Shown: positions 10,260-21,835, counted from the stretch's first letter. The stretch: DNA of 64,000 nt from Meghimatium bilineatum (GCA_034231615.1 CM067307.1:6246513-6310512), one strand, 5' to 3'. A program made the numbers and translations. The notes: generated by a model from the sequence alone, not told the origin.

Positions 10260-11350
10260 TTCTGTTGTGTGTTTCTGTTTAGTGAGCTTTTGTTAATGTC
10301 AGTGTGTTTGTGTTAATTACTGCTACACTCCCTACATATTTCTGGTTTTTTTTCCCTACTAAAATTAGACCTAGACACTAGTCCAGGCCTACTTGATCAA
10401 ATTTCAAAAGTCAGTCATATTTATATAAATCTTCATGTGACCAGTGTGTTCTTTACTTTATCCCATCAGACTACTACTAATAAATATTTTTTTATTTAGG
10501 CCTACTATTTGCCATTCTTAGCAGTTAGTAATTAACAAAGAATATTTCTATTACAGCACAACAATCTGTACAAATAAATTCTTAAAGTAAAGCATATGGG
10601 AAATCAACCAGGTCCGTTCTAACTGCACCGAATCGGCTTGAAACTCAAGTAAACAGCTTTTCCATACTTGGCCAACCACATCCCCAAAAAAGATGTGATC
10701 TTGTCAAGACTTTCAACTTGTGCGCTCAAGTCACTGAGAACGGACCAATCGAGACAAGGACTATTATAACAACAACACCCTGCACAAGTATTGAAGCATC
10801 CTCAGCAAAACAAACCAAACATTTGTATTATGATACACTACTCACTACAGCCTGTACATCATATAGGCTATTCATTTATTTATTTTTCTCTTTATTTTGG
10901 CCTGTCAGTGCTTTAGCTTATTTGCTGTACAAATAATTGTTATTGAATGACAGATGGTTTTCGGCACATTAAAAAATGTGGTCTCTTAATAATAATATAT
11001 CATTATTTATTATATCATATATATCATTATCATCATCATATCATTAGCTTCATTAATTATAAAATAACGTGATGTCTCTGGACTTCTGTAAGCTTGGCAT
11101 AGTAAGCATAATGGTTTGTTTTTATTTAATGGAAACCGTAATGTGGCAATTGGTTCGTGACGAAAATGATTTTCTCAACTTTAATAATCTCACCAGAACA
11201 ACTGACTACCTACTTCTACTTATGACTTTTCTGTGATTTATTTCACAAAATATTCAGTTTTCAATGCACATTAATTTATTATTATTAAAGCTGCAGACAT
11301 TCAATTATATAAGAATATCTTAACACTATCTATAGTACCAAGTATTAGTA
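10260..11350. other. No gene seen; AT-rich spacer
   Basis: No splice-compatible open frame or repeat family was recognised here. The stretch is strongly AT-rich, with ATT/ATC-rich runs around 10985-11040. Confidence 0.5.
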
Positions 11351-11351
11351 T

Positions 11352-11352
11352 G

Positions 11353-11424
<72 letters not shown>
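11352..11424. repeat. (TA)n microsatellite
   Basis: An uninterrupted alternating TA run of about 70 bases. Confidence 0.97.
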
Positions 11425-11428
<4 letters not shown>

Positions 11429-11582
11429 GAATCAGAATGTCTTACTATTGTGGTTCAGTTCTTTATTAACTTTTACACCTAAATCGCAAATATTACTATA
11501 GTTCCACTTCTTTTAATAACAGGAAGGATGTTTACGTCATTGATTTGTGTTGTGCGAGAAACGTCACTAGTATCTAATCAAA

Positions 11583-11785
11583 GCTTTAGAATCATTATCA
11601 AGTTCCGTCTCCGTAACGAGGGTTGGGCTGCAACTGACCTCCAATATCCCCTGTCTCTTGTTTTGATGATACGCTCTGCTAGACTGTAACATGTCCATCT
11701 TGTGATGTTACTCTCCCACTTGTATCTCTGTCTACCTCTTGCTCGCCTCGCTTCTACTTTACCCTTAAGTAAGGTCTTGAACATT
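11583..11785 (-). mobile_element. LINE-f 3' end
   Basis: The minus strand encodes MFKTLLKGKVEARRARGRQR, then YKWESNITRWTCYSLAERII and TRDRGYWRSVAAQPSLRRRN. The same tail occurs on the plus strand at 61010-61347, where it ends with a (GAT)n tail. Here the frame runs unbroken through the stretch. Confidence 0.75.
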
Positions 11786-11821
11786 CACATAAATGACAAA
11801 TATAGGGCTATTGTAAAATAT

Positions 11822-12130
11822 GACTGTCATTAGAGGTGAGGAGAGAGTTCTGCAGTGCTATATAACACCTATACTAACATATGGATGCGAGTCTTGGACA
11901 ATAAACACACAGGAAATTGGGAAATTAGAGGCAATAGATGTGTAGTTCTTCCATGGACTGTCAGAAAAACTAAATTATGAGATGTTCAAAGAGTCAAATG
12001 CGAAACGGAGCGTAATCAATAATATAAGAAAAAGACAGTCTTCATTTTTTTGGAGAATCACAACAGGTAAGACTGAAGGCAACAGAGACAGAGGTCGACA
12101 ACTTAAAAAAACATTACACATTTTAACAGC
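11822..12130 (+). mobile_element. LINE-d fragment
   Basis: The plus strand reads LSLEVRRELLQCYITPILTY, then GCESWTINTQEIGKLEAIDV and SVINNIRKRQSSFFWR. This matches the reverse-strand copy at 14600-15300 and the better preserved copy at 25022-25766. One stop follows EAIDV. Confidence 0.7.
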
Positions 12131-12275
12131 GTGACACAGCAGGGAAACAACAACGATATTGATACAGAATACGATATTGATACACATTCGCTGATCATTT
12201 GTAATTTTTAGGGCCGTAGACAATTTACTGTAAGGAGGAATTTAAGGGCCGTAGATAAGTTTACAGAAAGGAGGG

Positions 12276-12906
12276 TTGGTTATTTGGTTGGTTGGTTGCT
12301 GATCCAGCGGTCCATGGGCTCATGCCCTTTGACCTAATGCCATTAAATGGCATTATATTGCTGGGTAGTCTGTGGATTTTGGGCGCACCACGGGACAGAG
12401 CCAGAGAATAACTATCACACCTCCAGGAAGGTAGGTTTCAATCTATGCACTGCTCCTAGCCACTGTAGCCAAGATAGGATTCACTGTGCTCATTCCCCGC
12501 CACCAATTGACTACTGGTTATGCTGAACTTCTCTATTGATCCAGGCATGCAACCAATTGCTCAAGTCAAAAGGATTGTCACGTCCTGAGCCACTGTGCCT
12601 CTATGATGGGTCTAAGCCATAGGAAAAAACAGTGCTGTCAGTTTCCTCCTCCACGGTGCTGCACAGTACATCTCTAGCTCCCTCCCAACAACAGAGGGTG
12701 CATACATATATATTCAGGTAAACATGAAACACATTTCAACAACAAAATAAAAGCATGAGAAGCATAATTATAAGATGACATGGCATGAAGCTTCTATAAG
12801 AAGATAACCTCAATATAACGGCATGTCATCCACTAAGGTTTTCTGTTGCATGGATGGTTTGTCTAGTGGGCCATTGGTGAGACCCACAGACTCAACCACG
12901 TGCGTA
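12276..12906 (-). mobile_element. 631-bp retroposed unit with a tRNA-like part and a (CCAA)n tail, 14-bp target duplication
   Basis: Both ends carry the 14-base duplication TACAGAAAGGAGGG (12262-12275 and 12907-12920). Read on the minus strand the unit has a leading part shared with 31040-31215 (GTGGGTCTCACCAATGGCCC), then GAGGCACAGTGGCTCAGGAC and GGTTGCATGCC, which loosely resemble A and B boxes, then GGTCAAAGGGCATGAGCCCA, and a CAACCAACCAA tail. Shorter copies of the 3' part occur at 27882-27934 and 56560-56930. It looks full length and rather young. Confidence 0.75.
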
Positions 12907-12949
12907 TACAGAAAGGAGGGAATTGTACGTTAAAAGGGGGCTTTTGAAC

Positions 12950-13155
12950 TTTGTTCATCTCAAAATCCCCCTCTTTGATGAGAGATTTGGTGACCTTTTT
13001 AATGAGAGATTTTGGTGATTTTTCTGATGAACGATTTGGTAACCTTTTTATGAGAGACTTGGTGACGTTTTGGATGAAACATTTGGTGGTATCTTTGATG
13101 AAAGATTTAGTGACCTTTTTGATAAATGTTTTGGTGATCTCTGTGATGAGATTTT
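12950..13155. repeat. Degenerate ~25-bp tandem repeat
   Basis: Seven or eight units of the type TTGATGAGAGATTTGGTGAC, then CTTTT, strongly diverged. The array runs straight into the LINE-a fragment at 13155. Confidence 0.8.
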
Positions 13156-13515
13156 CAAAATGAGATGCTACAGAAGAATTTTACGTATACCATGGACAGC
13201 AAAGAAGGCAAATCAAGAAGTGATAAGATCAATAATCGTCGAAGAGAGCTGGCTCCGTAACAATATCTCAACAAGAAAGCTGTGTTTTTTGGTCATATAA
13301 AAGGAACATAACAGCATGGAAATATTAGCAACTGAAGGGAAAGTTAATGGAAACAGGAGAAGAGGGTGCCCAAGACGATGATGGTGCAGTGATATTATAG
13401 ATTGCTTAAAAGTGTCTCTAGCTGCTAGGTCAACTCGCCCAGAATCGTGGAGTGTTCAGAGAATCCATAAGGAAGACCACGTTCTGGAAAGAATATGTCA
13501 CATGAACAAAGTGGG
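13155..13515 (+). mobile_element. LINE-a 3' fragment
   Basis: The plus strand encodes MRCYRRILRIPWTAKKANQE, then VIRSIIVEESWLRNNISTRK. Further frames give RSTRPESWSVQRIHKEDHVL and ERICHMN. The 3' end ...AAAGAATATGTCACATG equals that of the 1400-1785 copy. Confidence 0.75.
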
Positions 13516-14600
13516 ACTAAGGTTGATAGCGAATAAAGGATTGACTTAATTGTATTCGGGTTACCCATATCGACTTCTTCCGTCTTAATGAAACAAGACG
13601 CCAACTGATAAGTGTACCACTCATAGTAGGTAAATCCGTAGATTCAATAGGGATGTATAGGGATTTCCGAAAAACATTCACTATGTACACAAAACGATCA
13701 AATCTGGATTCGAATTCGAAACCTCATGAGTACAAAGCGAACGATTTAACAACTCCTGGAAGATCATTAACATCTTAACATGAGTGACAAACTCGTACCC
13801 TCTTGGGAGTTCTTTATCATCAACAACAGTATCATCATTTCAATAGGTTACCACTTTCTGTGACCCACAAGTATAGCTAAAATACTGCAGTTACCTCCCT
13901 TGATGTAACAATTCCATATGCTTACAATCTATAATGATCGCTTTGAACACATTTCAAACACAATCAAAGACTGATGTTCAGTGAAGCGTGATTTTATTTC
14001 GGACAGCAATCAATCAAACAGCAACATTAGGAAGAGCTAACAGCATAGGAAGTTGTTAATTAAAACCTTTAGTATCAGATTTTAAAATACGTTAAATGTG
14101 GCCGTTCGTTCGGCAACTAAATTAGTTCAAATGTTTACACGATCTCAAGAATGATTAACGTGGGGCCATGTAGTCGAGAAGATTAATTCTGTTGAAGAAC
14201 GCAAATTATTAGCCTATATTTTATCCAATTGAAGAACGCAAATTATTAGCGTACATTTTATCGAATAGTCACTGTCGGAAATAGTGAAATGAACTTAGTA
14301 ACCATCTGAAATTAACTGAGTATTTATAGATTCTTAATGAATATAGTGTAGTTGATTCGCATAAGAAAATAATCTAAAACTATTATATGCCAATTTAAAA
14401 TTTAACCCCAAGTGGATCTCTTTTGATGGCCATCTACATGGCAGCTATATGGTACTATTATAAAAAGATATACATTTCCACAGGTTTATCATCTCCAACT
14501 GAAATGTAAAACAATTTAGAAGATTTTGATCTTCTTTTGATCAATTGTATTGACGAGTGGTAAGTAATTGTCTTTGTTAGGTATCGATACCTAATCATCA
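13516..14600. other. No gene seen
   Basis: Nothing with coding character was found. A 33-base segment starting TTGAAGAACGCAAATTATTA is duplicated side by side (about 14190-14265). Confidence 0.45.
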
Positions 14601-15300
14601 TCATCAGGTGCCATGCCGGCTGGCGTAGGCGGTCATGCTCTCCACAGCTCTCTGTCTACAGTATATGTATCAAGGACGTTGTTGTTTCCTTGCCGTGGCA
14701 GGTTGTCAAACTGTCTAATATTTTCTCACGTTGTCACCCTCTACTTTGTTGCCTTCAATTTTGCCTGTTGTGACTATGTTCTCCAAACCTGACTGTCTCA
14801 TGAAGTGGCAAAAAAAAAAGAACATTGCCTTTTTCTTATATTGTTGATTACGGTCCGTTTCGCATTTGACTCTTTCAACACCTCTACATTAGTTTTTCTG
14901 ACAGTCTATGATATTCTCAGCATTCTTCTGTAGAACCACATCTCTATTGCATCTAATTTCCCACTTTCCAGTTTGTTTACTGTCCAAGACACGCATCCAT
15001 ATGTTAGTATAGGAGTTATATAGCACTTCAGAACACTCTTTCTCACATCTAATGACAAGGTCATATTACACAATATATTTTTTTCATTTTTCTGAATGTT
15101 GTTTTTGCCTGTCCTATTCTGCTTCTTATTTCTGCTGAACTTCTTCCATCCGCTGTAATCGTTGTACCTAATTATTTGAATTGGTGGACCTGTTTTAATA
15201 TTATATCATTCAATTTGATCTTGCAAGGTGTGTTATTTTGTTTATTTGAAATGACCATTACTTCTGTTTTCTTGATATTTAGGAAGATATATATTATACC
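14600..15300 (-). mobile_element. LINE-d ORF2 fragment with (GAT)n tail
   Basis: The minus strand, in broken frames, gives FLNIKKTEVMVI, CYITPILTYGCVSWTVNKLE, LDAIEMWFYRRMLRISWTVR and ESNAKRTVINNIRKRQ, then the end MTAYASRHGT followed by GATGATGATGA. It has several frameshifts. This is the same family as 11822-12130 and 25022-25766. Confidence 0.75.
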
Positions 15301-15544
15301 TAATATATTTACTATTAAATCGCATTAATTTGCTTAGATTTTTTGTGGTGTTGTTCTTGTTATATTGCTGCCTATATTGTTTTCAGATATAGCTTTTTTG
15401 TCATTCCGTTCTCATTTCTGGTGTCCTTTTTTTCTAACGCGCCTCTATGACAATACTTGGCTACACGTTTGTCATTGTCACATTGGAGGCACAAAGATAT
15501 CAGGGGACGACCATTATAGTTCCTTGTCTATTGCCTATCCCCAA

Positions 15545-15765
15545 GTGGAAGCTGATTGATAGCATCCACGCTTGCCATTAAGCTGCAGTTGTAAGTTTAT
15601 GTTCAAGGCCAGATGTGACGCCTGAGTCGTAGTGGGTCCATGTTTGTGGAGGTTGTCGTGATGTTGTTGATCTTCTCTTTCTCGGTCTCCCCTTGGCGAT
15701 GCATTCAGATGACCGTTTTTTATAAGCCCTCAGTGGTATTTGGAAGAGGACCCACTTCAATCTTA
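15545..15765 (-). mobile_element. LINE-e 3' fragment
   Basis: The minus strand encodes FQIPLRAYKKRSSECIAKGR, then PRKRRSTTSR, like the copy at 2640-3030. The plus-strand wording GTTCAAGGCCAGATGTGACG is shared with that copy. Confidence 0.7.
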
Positions 15766-15769
15766 GAAT

Positions 15770-16184
15770 GAACACGATATAAGAATGTATTAGTGGTGCC
15801 TAGAACTAACTTTATAGGCCTGCACGTTTCCTTCCTAACAATGTTATAATGAGTATTTCAAGTAATTAGCAAAACTGCATTACCATTTTTCCACGTTAGG
15901 CATAGATATATGCAAGGATTAAAAGATCGGAACATGTAGACACCATCAGTACAGAGGACAGAAATAAATGTAATTGTTCTTACGTTTTGATGAATGGATC
16001 AAAGACACTAACATAATTTGTAAAGTTAGTGGAGTTATGTACAAGCGTCATCGCAAACTATTTGTCTATAACAGCCAAGTTGCCTGGTAGTGGTTGACAC
16101 AAATTGTTTTATCTATAACGCATAAGTTGCCTGGTCAGTGGTTAAAGCCAACCGTGTGACTTTCACTGCGCTCGAACATTTAAA
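15770..16184. other. No gene seen; short duplication
   Basis: A ~45-base segment containing CCTGGTAGTGGTT and CCTGGTCAGTGGTT is present twice (about 16050-16145). There is no coding signal. Confidence 0.4.
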
Positions 16185-16330
16185 TAAACTGGTAGCATAT
16201 CCTATTCAGAATGTGGCCACCACGACAGCATTTTTTTTGGCTGCAGTTTTATTTTCTAATCAATATAAATAAGTAGTTCGCCATTGTTTTCTAAACGTTC
16301 CGAGTGCACAAGCCAGTTCGCGCGACTAAA
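16185..16330 (-). mobile_element. Decayed copy of the tRNA-derived SINE seen at 43356
   Basis: Plus-strand landmarks TGGTAGCATATCCTATTCAG, CAATATAAATA and CGCCATTGTTTTCTAAACG occur in the same order as in the intact copy at 43356-43560. The tRNA-like head is lost or too decayed to see. Confidence 0.6.
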
Positions 16331-16337
16331 TTCTAAT

Positions 16338-16362
16338 CCCCCCCCCCCCCCCCCCCCCCCAC
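16338..16362. repeat. Poly-C run
   Basis: About 24 consecutive C bases. They give a false polyproline frame. Confidence 0.95.
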
Positions 16363-17104
16363 TATTTAATGTTCGTATCAGGACAAACCAGACCCACGGT
16401 CATTTCCTCAGTCCCAAACAGGACTACACCCAGATATGCCTCTATATAGCCAAAGAAAATTCTTTTACTGTTGAAAAGGGCGTAACTTCCACAAGAAAGA
16501 TAAATCCAGTACTAAACAAACAAACAACAGTTCGTACGAATTAGATTGTGACAGTCTCAATAACCCAAAAGCTATAGAAAGGTTTTCAATTGTTAAGTAT
16601 GTAGATCAGTTTTTTTCCTATATGATACTTCTGCAGACTCTCAATCTTCTTCTGATTGACTGGATAATAGAAAACAGCTAATAAAATCATTGTATTATAG
16701 TACACTCCGTTTTGGATTGTACCAAGATTTGTATTTCTAACAGCTCATTTCACTCCAAATATTCCTCTGTAGAATAACATATCAGTTATTACAAAGTGGG
16801 ATAATTGCCCTTAATCCTCACACAAAGAAGAAAATTTACTTGTTGTTTCCCTTAGTGACATCCGCATATTTCAAATTTCAGTTATGTTAGTGTTAGCGTT
16901 TTTATTTATTATTTAGGATTAGGGTTAGAGTTAAGGCACAATGCGTCACTACAATCTTCTGAAACCCGGTGATGTTACTAAAGGGAAGTAAGAATTAAAT
17001 ATACTGCTTTATGGGAAGATTGACGCTAGGAACCCAAAATGTTATATTATTCCTTTGCTTATCAATGAATTAATAAGATCGTGGTGACTGTATTACCAGA
17101 ACCA

Positions 17105-17420
17105 CAACAACCACACTATTTTATGATTAAATGTTCAAATATAACCAAATGAGACTAACGTCCGCAGTTAAAATTAACCCACAACACCCTAAGAGGTACA
17201 TTTTACTGAACCTACTATGTGTATATCTTTATAAACACATCGATTTGGGGTCTTTGTTACCTGTACTATTTTATGGTAGTGTGTCCTGATATAACCTAAT
17301 TGGACTTTGTCCGCTGGTTGAAAGGGCACGCCTCTCCAAAAGAGATACAAACTCATTAACTACCTACTACCTACCAATGTATATATCTATGTGACCTTCA
17401 CAGAACACTTTTCTAGACCA
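17105..17420. repeat. Diverged direct duplication, about 160 bp per copy
   Basis: Both halves carry ACTATTTTATG, ATATAACC, GTCCGC and TGTATATCT in the same order. The copies are old and lack a recognised family. Confidence 0.45.
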
Positions 17421-17439
17421 CTATGTATCTATCTATGTG

Positions 17440-17650
17440 GTTAACATTCAAACAGATCGTTGTCCTAACTGCCCCTTTGTAAGTTTCTCGGTTCTGCGCA
17501 AGCTCTCCAGCCTCTTCTGTGTCGTTTTAAAAAGATCTTCGATATCCTTTGTCCATCGTCGTCTTGATCTGCTTATTTGTCTCTTTTCTTGAAATTTTTT
17601 CCCTACATGATTAACCGTTCAATCATCCTTTTATGTGTCCAAAAATATGT
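17440..17650 (-). mobile_element. LINE-a 3' end
   Basis: The plus-strand wording AAGATCTTCGATATCCTTTG, then TCCATCGTCGTCTTGATCTG, matches 63395-63575 and the 3' end of the large copy at 29785-30890. No frame is intact. Confidence 0.7.
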
Positions 17651-17707
17651 TATAATTACATTTTTATGTATAACTTTAAAAGTCTTCTTTTATATTCATG
17701 TATTTCC

Positions 17708-17885
17708 TGTGGAAATATCTAGCCCTGTCCAGACAACATCAAGGAATGGACAGGGCTAGATATTTCCACACTCATCCGCATCGCTGAGGATAGAATTCGC
17801 TGGAGGACTCTGTGTGCTGAAGCATCCAATGTGGTACCCCTACGACCCTGAAGGGTTATGGGTTTATTGATTGATTGATTGATTT
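17708..17885 (+). mobile_element. LINE-b 3' end with 5' snap-back and (TTGA)n tail
   Basis: From 17731 the strand reads as the LINE-b end: EWTGLDISTLIRIAEDRIRW, then RTLCAEASNVVPLRP and a stop, followed by TTATTGATTGATTGATTG. Its first 23 bases (17708-17730) are the perfect inverse complement of 17748-17770, with a 17-base loop. The 5' end was therefore copied back on itself. Confidence 0.8.
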
Positions 17886-18116
17886 CCTGTGGTCCGCTAA
17901 CCTAGCTAACCAGCCAGTTATTCTTTTGCAGGTTTATCGCTTCCTTATTTCATCAGAAAAAGAAACGTGTGCATCTAATGAATCTTGATGAATCTAACTA
18001 CCGCCAACATGATCTGTATAGTGATACACTATAGTTTAGATTCTGCACATTTCATTCCCTCTCTTTGTTTCTGCATGCACGTTTATTTTGTTTCCTGCTT
18101 TGGATTTTGTGTATTC

Positions 18117-18272
18117 CGCCGAAGACTGGTGTGTCGGACCATTGGCCGAATAAAACCCCGGCACAACCTATTTCCATTCTCTGGAGTACACCCTGCTGAA
18201 CATCTAGTATGACCATTGTCCTGCTGCAAGAGAGATCCAGTGGGAGTTTGAGAAAGAACGTTGAAAAAGAAG
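18117..18272 (+). mobile_element. GAA-A SINE-like copy
   Basis: Landmarks: CGAAGACTGGTGTGTCGGAC, TATTTCCATTCTCTGGAGTA, GAGAGATCCAGTGGGAGTTT and a degraded GAA-rich end. Confidence 0.8.
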
Positions 18273-18529
18273 TCTCGCTACAAGAACCGGATTCCTAGTT
18301 GTGGTGATTCAAGTTTCAATTTCAAGTACCAGGGACTCCTAATTCGACCCAGCTAAATAAAAATATATAGTAGATCTTCTGGGAAGTAAAGACGATACTC
18401 TTGATTCTGACCACATCGTTCATGGGTATGCCACTGGTCATGAGAAACATATGCCTGTTACCGGTCCACGCCAATCTTCAATATCAATTTGCACATTCTC
18501 CAATAAGCTTCAATGGAAAACCTTATTCG

Positions 18530-18788
18530 TTTATATTATATTTCCTTTTATATTAGTTGTATTCACACAGAACACGATAGACTACAAGCATACCTCCACA
18601 AAATAAAGTTTGTTCAAAATGATGAATGTCCATACCAAACCAGAACACAACTACAGACATGTCTACTCTTTGGAGATTTGAGGGATAAAACCTGGCCGCA
18701 AGAGACAGAACTGGAAGTGAGACTGTTGGGCAAACGTGAATACCTGATGACGACTGATTTCTTGGAAGCAGCCCTCCTGCCTGTATAG
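18530..18788 (+). mobile_element. LINE-i (RNase H type) ORF2 C-terminus
   Basis: The strand encodes HTEHDRLQAYLHKIKFVQND, then LLFGDLRDKTWPQETELEVR and LEAALLPV with a stop. The alignment with 57321-57656 (GHNRLRSHMYTKFK, YWPEETTLESKLYG) identifies it as the part that follows RNase H. The cysteine/histidine knuckle is only partly kept. Confidence 0.7.
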
Positions 18789-18841
18789 ACTTCGGAGCAT
18801 AGGAAACTCATAGCAGAATAACTTAGGTATTAAGTACTAGT

Positions 18842-19335
18842 TTATTGATTATTCTCCTCACACACCAGACATGTTCGTTTGTGCTCAGATCTCCGCTTCG
18901 GTAAATCTCTCAGAGTATAACGGTTGATGGTTCCGGTTCTATGTTGATTCACTACTCTTTTTGAAATCTGTCTCATGTGTTCTCTTCGATTCAAGACAAT
19001 CTTCATTCTCAATTTGCACATTCTTGATATTGAGTCATGTTCATTCATCTCAAAATCCTCTGATCGTGCGGACTCACGAAGAGCAATTGAGTATGTCAGC
19101 TCGGTCCATATGCTGCCCATCTGTTGTAGTGACGAGGCTAGCTAATTGATCGGCCCGTTCGTTTCCCTCCACGCGCGCGTTTCCGTGGACAAAGATAAGG
19201 GTTAGTTTCCGTAGTGATGCCCCGCATTTTAGCTCTCTCTAATGACTCCACCCATCTCCTACGTACATAGCCACTGCGTAGCCACTCAAATGCCTTGATC
19301 ACCGCCATAGTCTCCATGGTCATACTAATCGTAGT
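18842..19335 (-). mobile_element. LINE-i RNase H fragment, antisense neighbour
   Basis: The minus strand carries METMAVIKAFEWL, LTLIFVHGNARVEGNERADQ with LAS, and downstream MGSIWTELTYSIALRESARS. H-G-N-A-x-V-x-G-N-E-R-A-D-x-L-A is the C-terminal RNase H motif of I/jockey-type LINEs (PGHxGIxGNExAD). It is frameshifted between motifs. It faces the 18530 copy head to head. Confidence 0.75.
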
Positions 19336-19340
19336 GACGG

Positions 19341-19497
19341 CAAAAGCCGGATATGCTGGGCGATTGGTGCAAATAAAACGGTGATACATCGCATTTCCAT
19401 TCTCTGGGCAACATCCTGCTGGAAACCTTAGTATGACATTGTGCTGCTGCAAGAGAGATCCAGCGGGAGTTTGAGAATGAATGATGAAGAAGAAGGA
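19341..19497 (+). mobile_element. GAA-A SINE-like copy inserted in the LINE-i remnant
   Basis: Landmarks: CATTTCCATTCTCTGGGCAA, CATCCTGCTGGAAACC and GAGAGATCCAGCGGGAGTTT, ending GAATGAATGATGAAGAAGAA. This end is the closest match to the LINE-i end at 55910-55938. Confidence 0.8.
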
Positions 19498-19647
19498 GCT
19501 ATACAATATAGTACCCATACAAAACACGTGGCAACCCTGCAGAAGATAATGCAAGGCCTGTACAAACTATGTGGCAACCCTGCAGAATATAATATACCTG
19601 TATAACGATAGTTGTGGTAATGAGAACAACTTTACACAACACGCATA

Positions 19648-19823
19648 CAGTGGAATCTCTCTATAGCGCATCTTTTTATAACGAATTCCCCATTTAACAA
19701 CACGTTTCAATATTCCCAATTATATTTATTCTTTATAGTTTTGTACTGCATATAACGAATGAATGTTAATATATATACACTTTTTATTAATCGGGACCAA
19801 GCTGTTACAACGGGATTTCACGG
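19648..19823. mobile_element. Mariner/Tc1-type MITE, TA target
   Basis: The left end TA-CAGTGGAATCTCTCTATAG and the right end TTACAACGGGATTTCACGG-TA are imperfect inverted repeats bounded by TA. There is no transposase frame. A second, opposite-strand copy lies at 47659-47775. Confidence 0.75.
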
Positions 19824-20052
19824 TATAAGGGAATGTTCCGCAGATCGCTGTCTTCTCTGACCCTGTGCGCATACCATTGTCTTGATATAGTTGGGTTTTT
19901 TCGTTTTTTTAAAGGACTTCTTACGGTGAGATACGCTTCTGTCAACCGTGGACGCTAGTCCAATGCGGTTATATCATAGCTTTCTACAATACGGAATAAT
20001 GGACGTTGCAGTTCAGCGAACCACGGTTATTATAAACGCTAAAATTTAGCCA

Positions 20053-20180
20053 TTCTTCTTCTTCTTCTTCAGCATTCTTTCTCAAACTCCCGCGGGACCA
20101 TGGTCCTACTAGATTTCCAGTAGGATGTAGTCCAGAGAATGGAAATGCGTTGTGTCGCCGTTTTATTTGAGTCAATGGCT
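20053..20180 (-). mobile_element. GAA-A SINE-like copy
   Basis: The plus strand shows TTCTTCTTCTTCTTCAGC, then TTTCTCAAACTCCCGCGGGA, TAGATTTCCAGTAGGATGTA and TGTGTCGCCGTTTTATTTG. It is the reverse complement of the family and lacks its first ~30 bases. Confidence 0.8.
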
Positions 20181-20783
20181 GGAATTAACCATTCAAACAA
20201 CAATCTAAAGAAAAACGGATCCAATCCTAAACACCTTCTTATTCTGTCATATTTTGACAAATATTTTATCCCCTGACGGAAATTCTTAAAAAGTTGTTCC
20301 CGGAACATTTTTGACAGTTAAAGCTACTTCTAAAAGAACCAATCATGGTTTAGTGTCCACTAACTATCTTTGTATTAACACAGGACACACACGTCCTAGC
20401 TTGAGCGGTTGGAACCAGCAGAAGCATCCAAATATATCCCATCTTTCCTGTTTCATGAAACAATTTCAGACACTTTACTATTACCATGAAGTGGTAGTTC
20501 TTGAATCTGTCGAGAATTGAGATCTCGAGAATTAGTCATTCATATTTATTTCCACTTTTCTACTAGAAAGAATTTTATAAATGTATAGTATTCTCAGCGC
20601 GTACTAAGCTTTTATTGATCGGGAAAATCCATAATTGCGTAATACTTGGAATTCGAGATAGAAATGGATGTGATATGGCGGCTCACACATACAAAAACAA
20701 TCCGTGTTAAACACTTATTGTCAGGAATTTACTTTAAGTGAATACCATTGAAATTAGGAGAAGAGTAGTTCTAATATCATGTA

Positions 20784-21075
20784 TTGAACATAATGAGACA
20801 GCAAATAAATTGGCTTGGTCACCTTATGAGGATGAACCCAAACCAAATATCAATAAGACCATGTAACAAAAGAATATCAGAACATAAAGTCAAAAGTAAA
20901 CAAAGAAAACAGTGGATAGTAAACGTTAAAATAACCTTGAACAGACATGGACTTATGCAACCAAGACGACACATCTAGCCTTGGAAAGACAAGTGAGGTT
21001 CCCACTCCTACGCTTAACAGAAAGTGTGGATAGTATCAACCATCATTCACCTGGGATAACCAATAGACAATAGTA
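20784..21075 (+). mobile_element. LINE-e 3' fragment
   Basis: The strand encodes MRQQINWLGHLMRMNPNQIS, then RPCNKRISEHKVKSKQRKQW. This is the same tail as 2640-3030 ([20 protein letters not shown]). It reads to a stop and then breaks up. Confidence 0.7.
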
Positions 21076-21179
21076 AATACCAAATGCACCAACTACAGAA
21101 CAGATGCACTTATCAGCACCGCCAGCGAAATACTACTTAGTAGTACTATTATGAAAAGACTACAAAATGAACTAGAAGA

Positions 21180-21480
21180 ATTCCATCGAGGTCAACTTCT
21201 TGAAGCGGAGAGTAAGCTTAGTCCAGCCAACAGAGGCTGGAAACTAAATATTGGTCGGGCCACATCGAACAGGACCACAGCCTCACCAAGACCAGCAAAA
21301 TATGCTGGAAACTAAAGATTGGTCTGGGCTACATCGAACAGGGCCACAGTCCCACTTAAGAAACACAGGTGCTGGTCGGAGATACCAGGCCAATAGGCGC
21401 AGCAGCCAAGTTCAAACGCAAGACCAAGATTATGACAAGGGACAATACCACTAACAAGTAATGTCCCTGCTAAGCTGCGC
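21180..21480. repeat. 69-bp partial tandem duplication, unclassified
   Basis: GGAAACTAAATATTGGTCGG (near 21239) and GGAAACTAAAGATTGGTCTG (near 21308) start two copies of a ~45-base segment. The region is open on the plus strand for 67 codons but has no recognisable domain. It could be a decayed LINE segment. Confidence 0.35.
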
Positions 21481-21799
21481 TAACGTGCCCTGTGCGATAG
21501 CTTACACATTTTTATCCTGCAAAGTTTGAACTTGATTCACAAGAATTACGTATATAAATAAAACTTCTATTAAAAAAATAGAACTGATTTAATTAGAACA
21601 TACTGAAAACGATTAACATGATTTGTAGAAGGTTTGCCCAGATGAAGTGGTATTCGAAATGTATCGGCTTACGGAGATAGATCTTTGCTCGCAAGAACTC
21701 TTATCTTCGAGGGGACATTGCTAATAAGTTCTCCATCTCGATCATTAACGTGACAATCAATACAAGGTAACTGCATGACATCTAAATGTTTTGTTTGTG

Positions 21800-21835
21800 T
21801 CTTGATAAAGACCTTTTGGTTGAAACGTCGAATAT
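21800..21835 (+). ncRNA. Hammerhead-like motif, copy 2
   Basis: GTCTTGATAAAGACCTTTTG, then GTTGAAACGTCGAATATG. GAAAC and GTC are intact. The first box has TTGATAA for CTGATGA. Stem II can pair GACC with GGTT. After the predicted cleavage C the next bases GAA can pair with the TTC found at the same place in copies 1 and 6. Confidence 0.45.

Noticed and set aside
11578-11784. A small arginine-rich host protein
   Set aside because: The same tail occurs at 61145 with a (GAT)n end and target duplication. It is a LINE 3' end.
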